The notes below the pieces were generated by a model. That model made no database searches. It was not told where the DNA came from and was given only the letters and a program-made list of their open reading frames with translations. 23,437 nucleotides of DNA from CAMLKC01 sp035493555 (lineage in GTDB: Bacteria; Patescibacteriota; Saccharimonadia; Saccharimonadales; Saccharimonadaceae): the NCBI GenBank assembly GCA_035493555.1, contig DATJIC010000016.1:1-23437 (forward strand), given 5' to 3'. This document shows, in pieces, positions 1 to 7,173 of this stretch. Numbering within the stretch: position 1 is the first letter of the stretch; each line of letters begins with the position of its first letter. Both the position numbers and the translations under genes were made by a program.

Positions 1-2
1 AG

Positions 3-641
3 AAAGTAGCCCGCTCTCTCGCCGCTTACCATGATGATGACTTTGAGGGTATATCTTTCAGGGAAGCCATGACAGACCGGGACAAACTTGACCGGATGAC
101 GAGGGGAGCGCACGTCGTAACGCATTCGGCGGGTATGGTAGTGATGAAAGACATGCAGCCAGATTCTATCGATGCGATTGCGCCGCCGGTACCTGTATGG
201 GCGCCGCTTCTTGCTGCCAAAGCAATCACTAGTACGCTAGAGCTTGCGGCGGGCAATTGTATCCCCTGGCATGAGGATGATGAAGTGAAGGGCTGTCTTA
301 GGAATGGGGCTGAAGAGCTCTGTATGCACCTGCATGGCAATATGAAGTGGCTGGACCGGATATCTGCCTTTAATGCCCTGCGCGCTGGTGTCGCAGCTCA
401 TGAGACAGGTATAGAAGTGGGTGTGGCATTTATGAGCGGGGACATACTGTTTCAGCCGCATCAAAAACAGGTGGCGTGGGCGCGAAAAGCTGGCCTTTAC
501 GTGGTGTCGGTGGCCGGCTCTCACGAAGAATTTATACGTCACCCGCGCAAGGTTTTCTCTTCCTATGAACAGGGTGGGGTGGCTGCTGGGGCGGTCGAGC
601 CTGCGCGCATACTTTACTCGCCGCAGGTGGCTGAAGCCTAG
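3..641 (+). CDS. C-terminal part of a possible alpha/beta-hydrolase-fold protein (5' end outside window)
   Basis: The reading frame is open from the left edge (first full codon at position 3) to a TAG at 639-641, so the N terminus is missing; the ATG at 69 is probably internal. At least 212 residues remain. The segment AHVVTHSAGM looks like the strand-elbow-helix around an alpha/beta-hydrolase nucleophile (T-H-S-A-G, serine as nucleophile). A later stretch around MSGDILFQ resembles the segment carrying the acidic residue of such triads, and a histidine follows near the HPRKVF segment. These are motif resemblances only; substrate and true family are not recognised. No signal peptide can be judged because the start is absent. 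The gene converges on the malic enzyme gene with a single base between the stop codons, leaving no room for a separate terminator. Confidence 0.6.
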   Translation, partial: KVARSLAAYHDDDFEGISFREAMTDRDKLDRMTRGAHVVTHSAGMVVMKDMQPDSIDAIAPPVPVWAPLLAAKAITSTLELAAGNCIPWHEDDEVKGCLRNGAEELCMHLHGNMKWLDRISAFNALRAGVAAHETGIEVGVAFMSGDILFQPHQKQVAWARKAGLYVVSVAGSHEEFIRHPRKVFSSYEQGGVAAGAVEPARILYSPQVAEA

Positions 642-642
642 C

Positions 643-1776
643 TTACAGGATTACCTTTGCAATGGCTGGTACGAGACGCTCTTCAAATACCGAAGGAATA
701 ATATGTTCGGCATCAGGTGTATCTACAAGGCTGGCAATGGTTTCGGCAGCGGCGATTTTATGTTGATCGGTAATTTTTTGGACTTTATTGTCGAGCGCGC
801 CGCGGAATATGCCAGGAAACGCAATAGCGTTGTTTACCTGATTAGGAAAATCGCTGCGGCCCGTAGCGATAATGGCAACGCCGGCCTGTTTTGCGATGTC
901 GGGCATGATTTCGGGTGTTGGGTTGGCGAGCGCAAAGACAACAGGGTTGTTAGCCATTTTGGCAACAAGCTCGGGGGTAAGTAGGCCAGGCTGGCTCACG
1001 CCTACAAAAATATCGGCATCAGTGAGCGCGTCTTCCAGGCTGCCGCTGGCGGTTGTATCGATATAGTCGAGCAGTAGTTTTTTAGCATCGTTTAAATCGG
1101 TACGCGCACTGCCTATGATCCCCTTGCTGTCAACCGCAACGATTTGCGGCTTTGCATACAGGTGCAGCAACTTTGTAATAGCCGTGCCTGCAGCTCCGGC
1201 GCCAACGATGACTATCTTGCAGTCAGCCAGCTTTTTATTAGTGACTTTCATGGCGTTAATAAGGCCGGCAAGTGTGACGACTGCCGTGCCGTGCTGGTCG
1301 TCGTGAAATACCGGAATGTCGAGCTCGGCTTTAAGGCGTTCCTCAATTTCAAAACATTGAGGCGCGGCAATGTCCTCTAGATTTATGGCGCCAAAACTAG
1401 ATGCCATCGCTTTTATGGTAGCCACGATTTCATCCGGCGTGTGGACGTCCAGGGTGATAGGAACGCTGTCGATGCCAGCGAAATGCTTAAAGAGCAACGC
1501 CTTGCCCTCCATAACCGGCATGGAGCCTTTTGGGCCAATATTACCAAGCCCTAAAACGGCCGAACCGTCCGAGATAACGGCAACGAGATTATTCGTCCAG
1601 GTATAGACGGGCAAGAGTGAGGGGTTGTCGGCAATGGCGCGGCTTACGGCAGCTACACCCGGCGTGTAATAGCAGCTTAGCTTTTCTTTGGTAAGTTCGC
1701 TGGTGTCCCGAAGGGTGGTGGTAATCTTACCAGCATATTGTTTATGAAGGTCGAGGGCGCTTTGGTCATAATTCAT
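643..1776 (-). CDS. NAD(P)-dependent malic enzyme (oxaloacetate-decarboxylating)
   Basis: Malic enzyme oxidatively decarboxylates malate to pyruvate and CO2 with reduction of NAD(P), in the cytoplasm. At 377 residues it is the short bacterial form. Seen in order: the N-terminal YYTPGVA segment with the likely catalytic tyrosine (about residue 37), LGLGNIGP (75-82), GKALLF with the likely catalytic lysine (about 92), the metal-binding LEDIAAP (E134, D135), FHDDQHGTA (158-164), a Rossmann nucleotide loop GAGAAGTA (192-199), then ANPTPE and SDFPNQVNNAIAFPG near the C terminus. A TTG at 1800 would extend it by 8 residues, but the ATG at 1776 sits exactly 6 nt after a TATACT hexamer, so a leaderless start there is preferred. 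NAD versus NADP preference cannot be read from the sequence. In an organism with reduced metabolism it could link malate to pyruvate and redox balance (inference). Confidence 0.95.
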   Translation of the reverse strand: MNYDQSALDLHKQYAGKITTTLRDTSELTKEKLSCYYTPGVAAVSRAIADNPSLLPVYTWTNNLVAVISDGSAVLGLGNIGPKGSMPVMEGKALLFKHFAGIDSVPITLDVHTPDEIVATIKAMASSFGAINLEDIAAPQCFEIEERLKAELDIPVFHDDQHGTAVVTLAGLINAMKVTNKKLADCKIVIVGAGAAGTAITKLLHLYAKPQIVAVDSKGIIGSARTDLNDAKKLLLDYIDTTASGSLEDALTDADIFVGVSQPGLLTPELVAKMANNPVVFALANPTPEIMPDIAKQAGVAIIATGRSDFPNQVNNAIAFPGIFRGALDNKVQKITDQHKIAAAETIASLVDTPDAEHIIPSVFEERLVPAIAKVIL

Positions 1777-1782
1777 ATATCC

Positions 1783-1788
1783 AGTATA
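1783..1788 (-). promoter_or_regulatory. -10 box TATACT of malic enzyme gene (leaderless)
   Basis: On the minus strand TATACT is followed by six bases (GGATAT) and then the ATG at 1776. A start site 6-7 nt after the hexamer falls on the start codon, and no Shine-Dalgarno sequence is present. No clear -35 box was found. Confidence 0.55.
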
Positions 1789-1836
1789 TCGTCTTGGCAA
1801 AAATAGCGCTAACCCCTTTTAAAATAAGGCTTTATC

Positions 1837-1845
1837 TGCTATAGT
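1837..1845 (+). promoter_or_regulatory. Extended -10 promoter of rplS
   Basis: TGCTATAGT matches the extended -10 pattern TGnTATAAT with one change. It lies 41 nt before the rplS ATG and would give a leader of about 35 nt. A second A/T-rich hexamer, TATAAA (1863-1868), is closer to the gene but has weaker context. No good -35 box is visible. Confidence 0.5.
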
Positions 1846-1886
1846 AAATAGCTGATTGTATCTATAAACAGTAAAGCGAGAGAATA

Positions 1887-2309
1887 ATGAGTTTTGCACT
1901 AATCCAAAAAGTGAACGACGAGCAGAAAAAGTCTGCTGTTGTTGATGTTCGCAGCGGCGATACCGTTCGCGTGTACCAGAAAATTAAAGAAGGCGCAAAA
2001 GAGCGTATTCAGATGTTTGAAGGTGTGGTTATCCGCACTGACAACAAAAAATCACACACGTCACGCATCACCGTCCGTAAGGTAACTAGTGGTGTTGGCG
2101 TTGAAAAAAGCTTCCTGCTCCACAGCCCGCTGGTTGAAAAAGTAGAAGTTGTTCGTCGTGCAAAAGTCCGCCGTAACTACCTTTCGTTCCTCCGTGGCCG
2201 CAGTGGTAAGAGCGCCCGCTTGGTTGCAAAAAACTTTGACCGCGACGCGACTAACGCTGCCGGCAAGGCTGCACCTGCTAAAGAAGCAGAAACCGAAGAA
2301 GTAAAATAA
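1887..2309 (+). CDS. rplS: 50S ribosomal protein L19
   Basis: L19 sits at the interface between the 30S and 50S subunits. The 140-residue product starts with MSFALIQKVNDEQ and carries the family core: a basic SH3-like barrel with VRSGDTVRVYQKIKEG, FEGVVIRT, a SRITVRKVTSGVGVEKSFLLHSP block and the basic RRAKVRRNYLSFLRGRSGKSARL segment. L19 is usually about 115 residues; here roughly 25 extra residues form an Ala/Lys/Glu-rich tail, probably disordered. Only a weak Shine-Dalgarno-like GCGAGAG precedes ATG. A strong terminator follows at once, so the gene is probably monocistronic, although the rnhB-type gene next to it keeps the rplS-rnhB neighbourhood known from many bacteria. Confidence 0.97.
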   Translation: MSFALIQKVNDEQKKSAVVDVRSGDTVRVYQKIKEGAKERIQMFEGVVIRTDNKKSHTSRITVRKVTSGVGVEKSFLLHSPLVEKVEVVRRAKVRRNYLSFLRGRSGKSARLVAKNFDRDATNAAGKAAPAKEAETEEVK

Positions 2310-2326
2310 AGCCTCTCGCTATCTTT

Positions 2327-2355
2327 AAAATGCCTAGGAACCCTAGGCATTTTTT
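2327..2355 (+). terminator. Intrinsic terminator after rplS
   Basis: A perfect 8-bp stem TGCCTAGG / CCTAGGCA with a 3-base loop is flanked by AAAA on the left and TTTTTT on the right. It lies 17 bases after the rplS stop, and its A/T flanks extend the stem to about 12 bp. Confidence 0.9.
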
Positions 2356-2411
2356 GTTCTAAAATATTATTTTTACGATATCATCCAATAAACCAAGCGT
2401 CAATTTTGTGC

Positions 2412-2417
2412 TACCAT
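2412..2417 (+). promoter_or_regulatory. Possible -10 box of the rnhB-yraN fusion gene (leaderless)
   Basis: TACCAT lies exactly 6 nt before the ATG at 2424 (spacer ACATAT). The hexamer matches TATAAT at only four of six places, but the spacing and the A/T-rich ATAT just before ATG are the same as at three other genes in this window. No Shine-Dalgarno sequence is present. Confidence 0.4.
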
Positions 2418-2423
2418 ACATAT

Positions 2424-3359
2424 ATGATTGTTGGGATTGACGAGGTTGGGCGTGGTGCTTGGGCGGGTCCGCTGGTAGTGGGTGCGGTTTTGCTGGGCGG
2501 CGAGCAGATTGATGGCCTGACGGACAGTAAAAAGCTGACCAAAAAGCAGCGCGAACTGCTCGACCTTGAGATCCGTAAAAAAGCACTTGGCATAGGCCTC
2601 GGGTGGGTGAGTGCAAAGCAGATCGATCGCATCGGGCTTACTAAGGCGTTGATGCTGGCTTCAAAACGGGCTATTGCTCACATCCGTCATGAATACGCCG
2701 AAATAATTATTGACGGGACATTTGCTTTTTTGGATGACCCGCGGGTGACGGTTATGAAAAAAGCAGATCTGCTTATCCCAAGTGTTTCGGCGGCTTCGAT
2801 TGTTGCTAAGGTTGCCCGCGATAAATACATGAGCTATATCGACACGGTCTTTCCCGGCTATAAATTTACCGGTCATGTTGGGTACGGCACTGCAGCCCAC
2901 CGGAAGGCGATAGACGAACTTGGGGTGTGTGCACTGCACCGTCTTTCCTATGCACCACTTGCCCAGTACAAAATAGCCGAAGATACAGCCAGGCCGTTAA
3001 AGAACATGAAGGTATGGACGACAAAACAGGTAGGTGACGCGGCCGAAGCCAAAGTAGCTAACTATTTAAAACGCCAGGGACACGTACTGCTCGAGCGGAA
3101 CTGGCGTACTAAGTTTTGCGAAATTGATATCGTATCAAGCTATAACGGAACGGTATACTTTACCGAAGTGAAGCACCGAAAAACCAATGCGCAGGGTGGC
3201 GGTTTGGCGGCAATTACACCGCAAAAACAAAAGCAAATGGCATTTGCGGCCGAGCTGTACAAAACAAGCCGTCGGCTTACGGGTAGCGATCTTCTTTTGG
3301 CCGCGGCAAGCACTACGGGCGTGCCGCCGCGGATTGTTGAGTATCTAGAGCTTCGCTAG
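2424..3359 (+). CDS. rnhB: Ribonuclease HII fused to a YraN/UPF0102 nuclease-like domain
   Basis: The N-terminal part (about residues 1-185) is RNase HII, which cuts RNA in RNA-DNA hybrids and starts removal of misincorporated ribonucleotides. It shows GIDEVGRG with D6 and E7, D97 in IIIDG, and D115 in KADLLIPSVSAASIVAKVARD, giving the DEDD set. After a short linker (about 186-200) comes a complete YraN/UPF0102 domain: GDAAEAKVANYLKRQGH, ERNWRTKFCEIDIV (E233, D235) and YFTEVKHR (E248, K250), the E-x-D...E-x-K pattern of restriction-endonuclease-like folds. YraN is normally a separate protein of about 120 residues, often encoded beside rnhB. I chose ATG 2424 over TTG 2406 because RNase HII proteins start just before the DEVGRG motif and because of the -10 spacing. 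The 3' end overlaps the convergent aminopeptidase gene by 15 bases. Confidence 0.93.
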   Translation: MIVGIDEVGRGAWAGPLVVGAVLLGGEQIDGLTDSKKLTKKQRELLDLEIRKKALGIGLGWVSAKQIDRIGLTKALMLASKRAIAHIRHEYAEIIIDGTFAFLDDPRVTVMKKADLLIPSVSAASIVAKVARDKYMSYIDTVFPGYKFTGHVGYGTAAHRKAIDELGVCALHRLSYAPLAQYKIAEDTARPLKNMKVWTTKQVGDAAEAKVANYLKRQGHVLLERNWRTKFCEIDIVSSYNGTVYFTEVKHRKTNAQGGGLAAITPQKQKQMAFAAELYKTSRRLTGSDLLLAAASTTGVPPRIVEYLELR

Positions 3360-5870
3360 CGCGTCACGGACATACTGGCTGTCGCGCTCGATCAGCTCGA
3401 CACGACCTTCGATCTCTCCGATACCGATGGCAATAACCCGTGTTAGTGCGGGTTCGCTTTGGAGGGGGCTAAAGAATGTTTTGTATTCCTCGAGCTGACC
3501 CCTTGTTGTAAGGGCGCCGGCTGCGTAGCGCGGGTAATCGTCGTAGCTTTTGTCGCTGCCAAAGGTCTTTTCAACCCAATTCCAGTTGTCGCGCACCCAT
3601 CGCCAGGCAAGCTCTTTTCCTTCGCGGTTTCGTATCAACCAGACAAACCAGCGTGCGGCGTCTTGGGGGCGAACGACCGACGCGTCGGGTATGAGATCGA
3701 GGAGTCGTTTGACAACGGCAGGGTCTTTAGTTGAAGTCAGCCCGCTGGCGATGTCCTGCTGCAGCTCGGAAGATGGGGTTGTCTTATAAATATCCAAAAG
3801 TGTGTTGATGAGCTCGTCCGAACCGTTATAGCGGACGACCGCACCAATAATAAGCGGCCGCAGCTCGGGGTCAAGCTGTTCGAGCGCCATGTCATTATAG
3901 AGCTGTTTGGCGGTTGCAAGAGTCTCTGGGTCCTGGCTGTAAATCATCAGGCCGGCGATGGTTGTGCGGAGCTTGGTGATTGTTTCGTCTTCGCCCTCCT
4001 GCGGCTGCCAGCCTAGCTGCTCGTATTGTGCACGGGCAAGGCGACCAGCAAATTGCCGGAGCTGCTGTTCTGCTGTGTCGTCGGTCTCGACAAACTTTTT
4101 CAGCTCACCGACAGCAAGACTGATGATGTCCCAGACGGGTTCGGTTGTTTCGGTTTTGAATGCTTCCAGCAGCGGCAGCAGCTTTGCACTGGAGATGATT
4201 CCGGCGCGTGCCAGCAGGGTTTGCTCGTGGATAAGCTGTACTCTGTCGAGCGGTGTTAGGTTACCGTTTTTCACCTCGTTCATAAGTCGGCCGAGGAGCT
4301 CGTCGTCGTAATGGGAAATAAAATGCGCGCTATCGCCAGCATTCAGACGAAGTGGCGTATTTTGGCTGTACGGCACGGCCGTGCTGGAGCTATCGAGTAG
4401 CTCGGGAACTGACGGATCGGAGGCGTTAAGCGGGATGGGCCATAACTTAGTAGACGGTTCATGTGGTCCAATAAAAAACTGCGTCTGCGACAATTGGAGT
4501 TCGGAATCACGCAAAGCGGCACTCACTACAGGATATCCCGACTGCGAAATCCAGGTGTTCATGAGGCGCGTGACGTCTTTTCCGCTTGCTTTTGCGAGCG
4601 CGTTCCATAGATCATCGCCCACGGTATTGCCATATTTGTAGGCGGCAAAGTAGGCCTTAAGGCCTGTCTGGAACGCCTCGTCTCCAATATAGTGCTGGCA
4701 CATGCGCAGAAGGCGTGCTCCCTTGGCGTACACAATCGCCCCGTCGAACAGAGTGCTGATCTCATCGGGATGGTTGACGTCGAGCTGGACGGGCTGAACG
4801 CCGTCGAGGCTGTCGCGGCGAAGCGCCATGATGCTTTCGGACGTTGCAAAGTCGAGCCAAATATTCCATTCGGGGTGCAGGGCATCAATAGCCAGGAACA
4901 TCATGAGCTCAGCAAAACTCTCGTTCAGCCAAAGATTATCCCACCACTTCATGGTTACAAGGTTACCAAACCACTGGTGGCTTAGCTCGTGGGCGATAAC
5001 GGTAGCGATATAATGCCTGCTGCTGACACCCGCCGTTGTCGGGTCGGCCAGGAGGGCGATCTCGCGGTACGTAATGAGTCCCCAGTTTTCCATAGCGCCC
5101 GAGCTAAAGTCGGGTAGTGCGACATGATCGGACTTTGGGAGCGGGTAGGGGGTGTCAAAATATTCTTCAAAAAAGTCGATGGTGCGATGAGCGATATCAA
5201 GTGCAAAATCCAGGCTTTCTGGGCTTTGGGCGGGAGCTGCCCAGACGTTTACTTCTACGCCGCGCTTTGTAGTGGCAGTTTTGCGGTGAAGTTCTCCCGC
5301 AACCCAAGCAACCAGGTAGGTGCTCATGCGCGGGGTGGTACCGAACACTGTGACTAGCCGCTCGTTTTCCACCTTTTGCTGTTTAACAGGCATGTTTCCA
5401 AGCACGGTAATGCCTTGTTCGGTGGTAAGGATAACGTCAAAGGTTGCTTTGGCCTCGGGTTCATCAATACAAGGGAACACCTCGCGGGCATGGTGGCTCT
5501 CAAACTGGGTAGCGAGAAGCTCTTTTTTAGAACCTTCGTGCTCAAAATAACAAGGATAGAGGCCATGCATGGTGTCGGTAATGGTACCGCTGAATGCAAA
5601 GACGATAATGTGGCGGCCTTGGTGTAAATCAGCGTGCTGCACGGTAAGTTCGTCGTTTTCGCCTAAAGTAAACTGGGCTTCCTTGCCGTCGAGTGTGACC
5701 GACTCAATTGCAAGATCCTTGGCATGAACGGTGATCTTGCCACTGTCGGTGGTTGCCGTTCCGTTTATAGTAACGGTTCCGCTAAAAGTACGTTCCAGAC
5801 GCTGAAGATCCAGGCTAAGTTGGTAATGTTCGGGTGTAAATTGTTCGATAAGTCGAGATACGGTCTGCAT
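3345..5870 (-). CDS. M1 family zinc aminopeptidase (PepN-like)
   Basis: This metallo-aminopeptidase removes N-terminal residues from peptides. The 841-residue protein has the M1 layout: an N-terminal beta domain (about 1-200), the exopeptidase motif GAMEN at 258-262, the zinc site HELSH at 294-298 with the third ligand E317 in WLNESFA, a likely catalytic tyrosine in the VYAKGARLL segment (about 385), and a long helical C-terminal domain. All key residues are present. No signal peptide is visible, so a cytoplasmic role in final peptide breakdown is likely, for example after Clp proteolysis or peptide uptake (inference). ATG 5870 lies 6 nt after TACAAT, which points to leaderless translation. 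It shares a compact 31-bp divergent promoter region with the HNH nuclease gene, and its 3' end overlaps the rnhB-yraN gene. Confidence 0.96.
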   Translation of the reverse strand: MQTVSRLIEQFTPEHYQLSLDLQRLERTFSGTVTINGTATTDSGKITVHAKDLAIESVTLDGKEAQFTLGENDELTVQHADLHQGRHIIVFAFSGTITDTMHGLYPCYFEHEGSKKELLATQFESHHAREVFPCIDEPEAKATFDVILTTEQGITVLGNMPVKQQKVENERLVTVFGTTPRMSTYLVAWVAGELHRKTATTKRGVEVNVWAAPAQSPESLDFALDIAHRTIDFFEEYFDTPYPLPKSDHVALPDFSSGAMENWGLITYREIALLADPTTAGVSSRHYIATVIAHELSHQWFGNLVTMKWWDNLWLNESFAELMMFLAIDALHPEWNIWLDFATSESIMALRRDSLDGVQPVQLDVNHPDEISTLFDGAIVYAKGARLLRMCQHYIGDEAFQTGLKAYFAAYKYGNTVGDDLWNALAKASGKDVTRLMNTWISQSGYPVVSAALRDSELQLSQTQFFIGPHEPSTKLWPIPLNASDPSVPELLDSSSTAVPYSQNTPLRLNAGDSAHFISHYDDELLGRLMNEVKNGNLTPLDRVQLIHEQTLLARAGIISSAKLLPLLEAFKTETTEPVWDIISLAVGELKKFVETDDTAEQQLRQFAGRLARAQYEQLGWQPQEGEDETITKLRTTIAGLMIYSQDPETLATAKQLYNDMALEQLDPELRPLIIGAVVRYNGSDELINTLLDIYKTTPSSELQQDIASGLTSTKDPAVVKRLLDLIPDASVVRPQDAARWFVWLIRNREGKELAWRWVRDNWNWVEKTFGSDKSYDDYPRYAAGALTTRGQLEEYKTFFSPLQSEPALTRVIAIGIGEIEGRVELIERDSQYVRDALAKL

Positions 5871-5876
5871 GTATCT

Positions 5877-5882
5877 ATTGTA
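5877..5882 (-). promoter_or_regulatory. -10 box TACAAT of the M1 aminopeptidase gene (leaderless)
   Basis: On the minus strand TACAAT is followed by AGATAC and then ATG (5870). It is the left half of a symmetric divergent promoter whose right-hand -10 box starts only 7 bp away. Confidence 0.6.
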
Positions 5883-5889
5883 GCAAAGG

Positions 5890-5895
5890 TATAAT
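5890..5895 (+). promoter_or_regulatory. -10 box TATAAT of the HNH nuclease gene (leaderless)
   Basis: A consensus TATAAT is followed by AGATAT and then ATG (5902). No Shine-Dalgarno sequence is present. Any -35 contact would fall inside the first codons of the divergent aminopeptidase gene. Confidence 0.65.
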
Positions 5896-5901
5896 AGATA
5901 T

Positions 5902-6591
5902 ATGAAACGCGCCTATCAGATTCGCCGTACGATTGCGGCGGTGCTTGCCCTGCTTATCGCCATGACGGTTCTTTTTTCCAATCCCGAGCTATGGCAGGCC
6001 ATACCCAGCCCTGCATCGTCGGGTACGGCGACAGGCAAGGCCGCAGAGGCGCTTCGCCTACTTGCGGTAAAAGGGCGCGCGCCAAAAACAGGCTATGCCC
6101 GTACGCAGTTTGGCGACGGCTGGGCGACAACAGCCGGCTGTGATACGCGAAACATTATTTTAAACCGGGATCTTAAAGAGGCGAGCGTGAACGATAAGTG
6201 CCAAGTAACGCGCGGTGTCCTAAACGACCCGTATACCGGTAAGGTAATCACCTTCGTGCGCGGCGGGAGTACGAGTGCGAACGTGCAGATTGATCATGTC
6301 GTTGCGCTTGGTGACGCATGGCAAAAAGGAGCACAGCAACTCTCTAGTAAAGAGCGTGAGCAACTGGCGAATGACCCCCTGGAACTCTTGGCGGTAGATG
6401 GCCTGGCCAATCAGCAAAAATCGGATGGCGATGCAGCCACGTGGCTGCCTTCTAACAAGCCTTTTCGCTGCCAATACGTTGCCCGGCAGATTGCTGTTAA
6501 GCAAAAATATAAACTTTGGGTAACGTCGGCCGAAAAAGACGCCATGAACCGCGTACTTGCCGCCTGTCCCGATCAGGGGCTGCCATTTTGA
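5902..6591 (+). CDS. Secreted or membrane-anchored HNH nuclease (DUF1524/GmrSD C-terminal-like)
   Basis: The 229-residue product starts with a basic segment (MKRAYQIRR) and a hydrophobic helix at about 11-27, so it is probably exported and either cleaved or kept as an N-terminal anchor. The rest matches the single-domain HNH family common in actinobacteria and Saccharibacteria: IDHVVALGDAW (D131, H132), NDPLELLAV (N157, D158), NQQKSDGDAATWLP (N170) and CQYVARQIAVKQKYKL. D-H, N and the later N are the expected metal and catalytic positions. Four cysteines (C80, C100, C190, C222) could form disulfides outside the cell. Likely role: extracellular cleavage of DNA or RNA, perhaps to supply nucleotides or during contact with a host (inference). 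It diverges from the peptidase gene, so the two may respond together. Confidence 0.88.
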   Translation: MKRAYQIRRTIAAVLALLIAMTVLFSNPELWQAIPSPASSGTATGKAAEALRLLAVKGRAPKTGYARTQFGDGWATTAGCDTRNIILNRDLKEASVNDKCQVTRGVLNDPYTGKVITFVRGGSTSANVQIDHVVALGDAWQKGAQQLSSKEREQLANDPLELLAVDGLANQQKSDGDAATWLPSNKPFRCQYVARQIAVKQKYKLWVTSAEKDAMNRVLAACPDQGLPF

Positions 6592-6753
6592 ATTCTCTTT
6601 TGTCGAGATTGACGGCACGAAGGGCATAATTGTATATCAGGTGCGAGGAGTCGTATTTTTCGCAACAACGAGAAGCTTCTCAAGGAGCTCTCTTATGCAA
6701 AAAAGCTCAGTGGCTGTTATTTTTGAAGCAAAGTCTGCATGTTTTGATGGAAT
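6592..6753. other. Non-coding stretch after the HNH gene
   Basis: No convincing gene was found here. A palindrome GAGAAGCTTCTC (6669-6680) is present. AAGGAG followed by ATG at 6695 could start a 32-residue product, but it has no recognisable features and runs across the next promoter, so I do not call it. No clear terminator for the HNH gene was seen. Confidence 0.4.
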
Positions 6754-6762
6754 TGGTATAAT
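6754..6762 (+). promoter_or_regulatory. Extended -10 promoter for the 18-residue peptide gene
   Basis: TGGTATAAT is a perfect extended -10 element (TGn plus TATAAT). It lies 57 nt before the ATG at 6819, implying a leader of about 50 nt that ends in a strong Shine-Dalgarno sequence. No clear -35 box is seen, as is common for extended -10 promoters. Confidence 0.65.
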
Positions 6763-6818
6763 TAAGAATGTGGTGTGCACGCCAACAACCTAAAAATGCA
6801 TAAGCAAAAGGAGGATGT

Positions 6819-6875
6819 ATGGTAGGACTAACAGTAGGTATTACGGTACTCGTTGCTGTAAGCTTGATGGGATAG
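6819..6875 (+). CDS. 18-residue hydrophobic peptide (candidate small membrane protein)
   Basis: The frame encodes MVGLTVGITVLVAVSLMG and stops at TAG 6873-6875. A strong AAAAGGAGG ends 4 nt before the ATG, an extended -10 promoter lies upstream, and an intrinsic terminator follows 12 nt after the stop, so the gene forms a complete transcription unit on its own. The peptide has no charged side chain and is hydrophobic end to end, which fits a single short membrane-spanning helix. It is too short for family assignment; candidates include a membrane regulator, a hydrophobic toxin of a type I-like system, or a secreted peptide. A competing frame starts at ATG 6815, but that codon touches the Shine-Dalgarno sequence and the frame runs through the terminator stem. 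Function unknown. Confidence 0.55.
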   Translation: MVGLTVGITVLVAVSLMG

Positions 6876-6887
6876 TAAATTTGATAC

Positions 6888-6911
6888 GGGCGGCTTTCGG
6901 GCCGCCCTTTT
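6888..6911 (+). terminator. Intrinsic terminator after the 18-residue peptide gene
   Basis: A perfect 7-bp G+C stem GGGCGGC / GCCGCCC with a 6-base loop (TTTCGG) is followed by TTTT. Confidence 0.85.
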
Positions 6912-6979
6912 ATGTATGAAAAAGCAAATAAAGACGCAATGATCTAAAAGACCGCCTTTGGGCGTACATAGGAGGAGCA

Positions 6980-7159
6980 ATGCCAAAATACGGACCAAAA
7001 GCCGAAGAGAAAGTTGAAAAAGCCGTCAAGGAGATGAAAGAAGGCAAGCTAAAAAGCGGCAAGAGTGGCAAGAAGGTAACGAGCCAAAAACAGGCCGTTG
7101 CCATTGGACTTTCTGAAGCGCGCAAAGAAGGCGCAAAAGTACCCAAAAAGAAATCCTAA
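6980..7159 (+). CDS. Small basic protein, DUF6496-like
   Basis: The 59-residue product begins MPKYGPKAEEKVEKAVKEMK and ends in a KKKS tail; it is very rich in lysine. The pattern MPKYG..., a K-V-x-S-x-K-Q-A-V-A-I-G-L-S-E-A-R core and a closing GAKVPKK matches my recollection of the short DUF6496 family, whose function is unknown; a nucleic-acid-binding role would fit the charge (inference). The start is fixed by AGGAGGA ending 4 nt before the ATG. The PfpI-type gene begins 14 nt downstream with its own Shine-Dalgarno sequence, so the two are probably co-transcribed. No convincing promoter was found in the 68 bases between the preceding terminator and this gene. Confidence 0.8.
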   Translation: MPKYGPKAEEKVEKAVKEMKEGKLKSGKSGKKVTSQKQAVAIGLSEARKEGAKVPKKKS

Positions 7160-7173
7160 GTAAAGGAGGTGCC

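Noticed and set aside
6557..6793. 78-codon frame after and overlapping the HNH gene, with an internal start at 6695 behind AAGGAG
   Set aside because: The product has no recognisable features, and the frame crosses the TGGTATAAT promoter of the next gene. The 6695 start remains possible but unsupported.
6815..6919. Alternative 34-codon frame starting at ATG 6815
   Set aside because: The start codon touches the Shine-Dalgarno sequence and the frame runs through the terminator stem; the product is not hydrophobic or otherwise regular.
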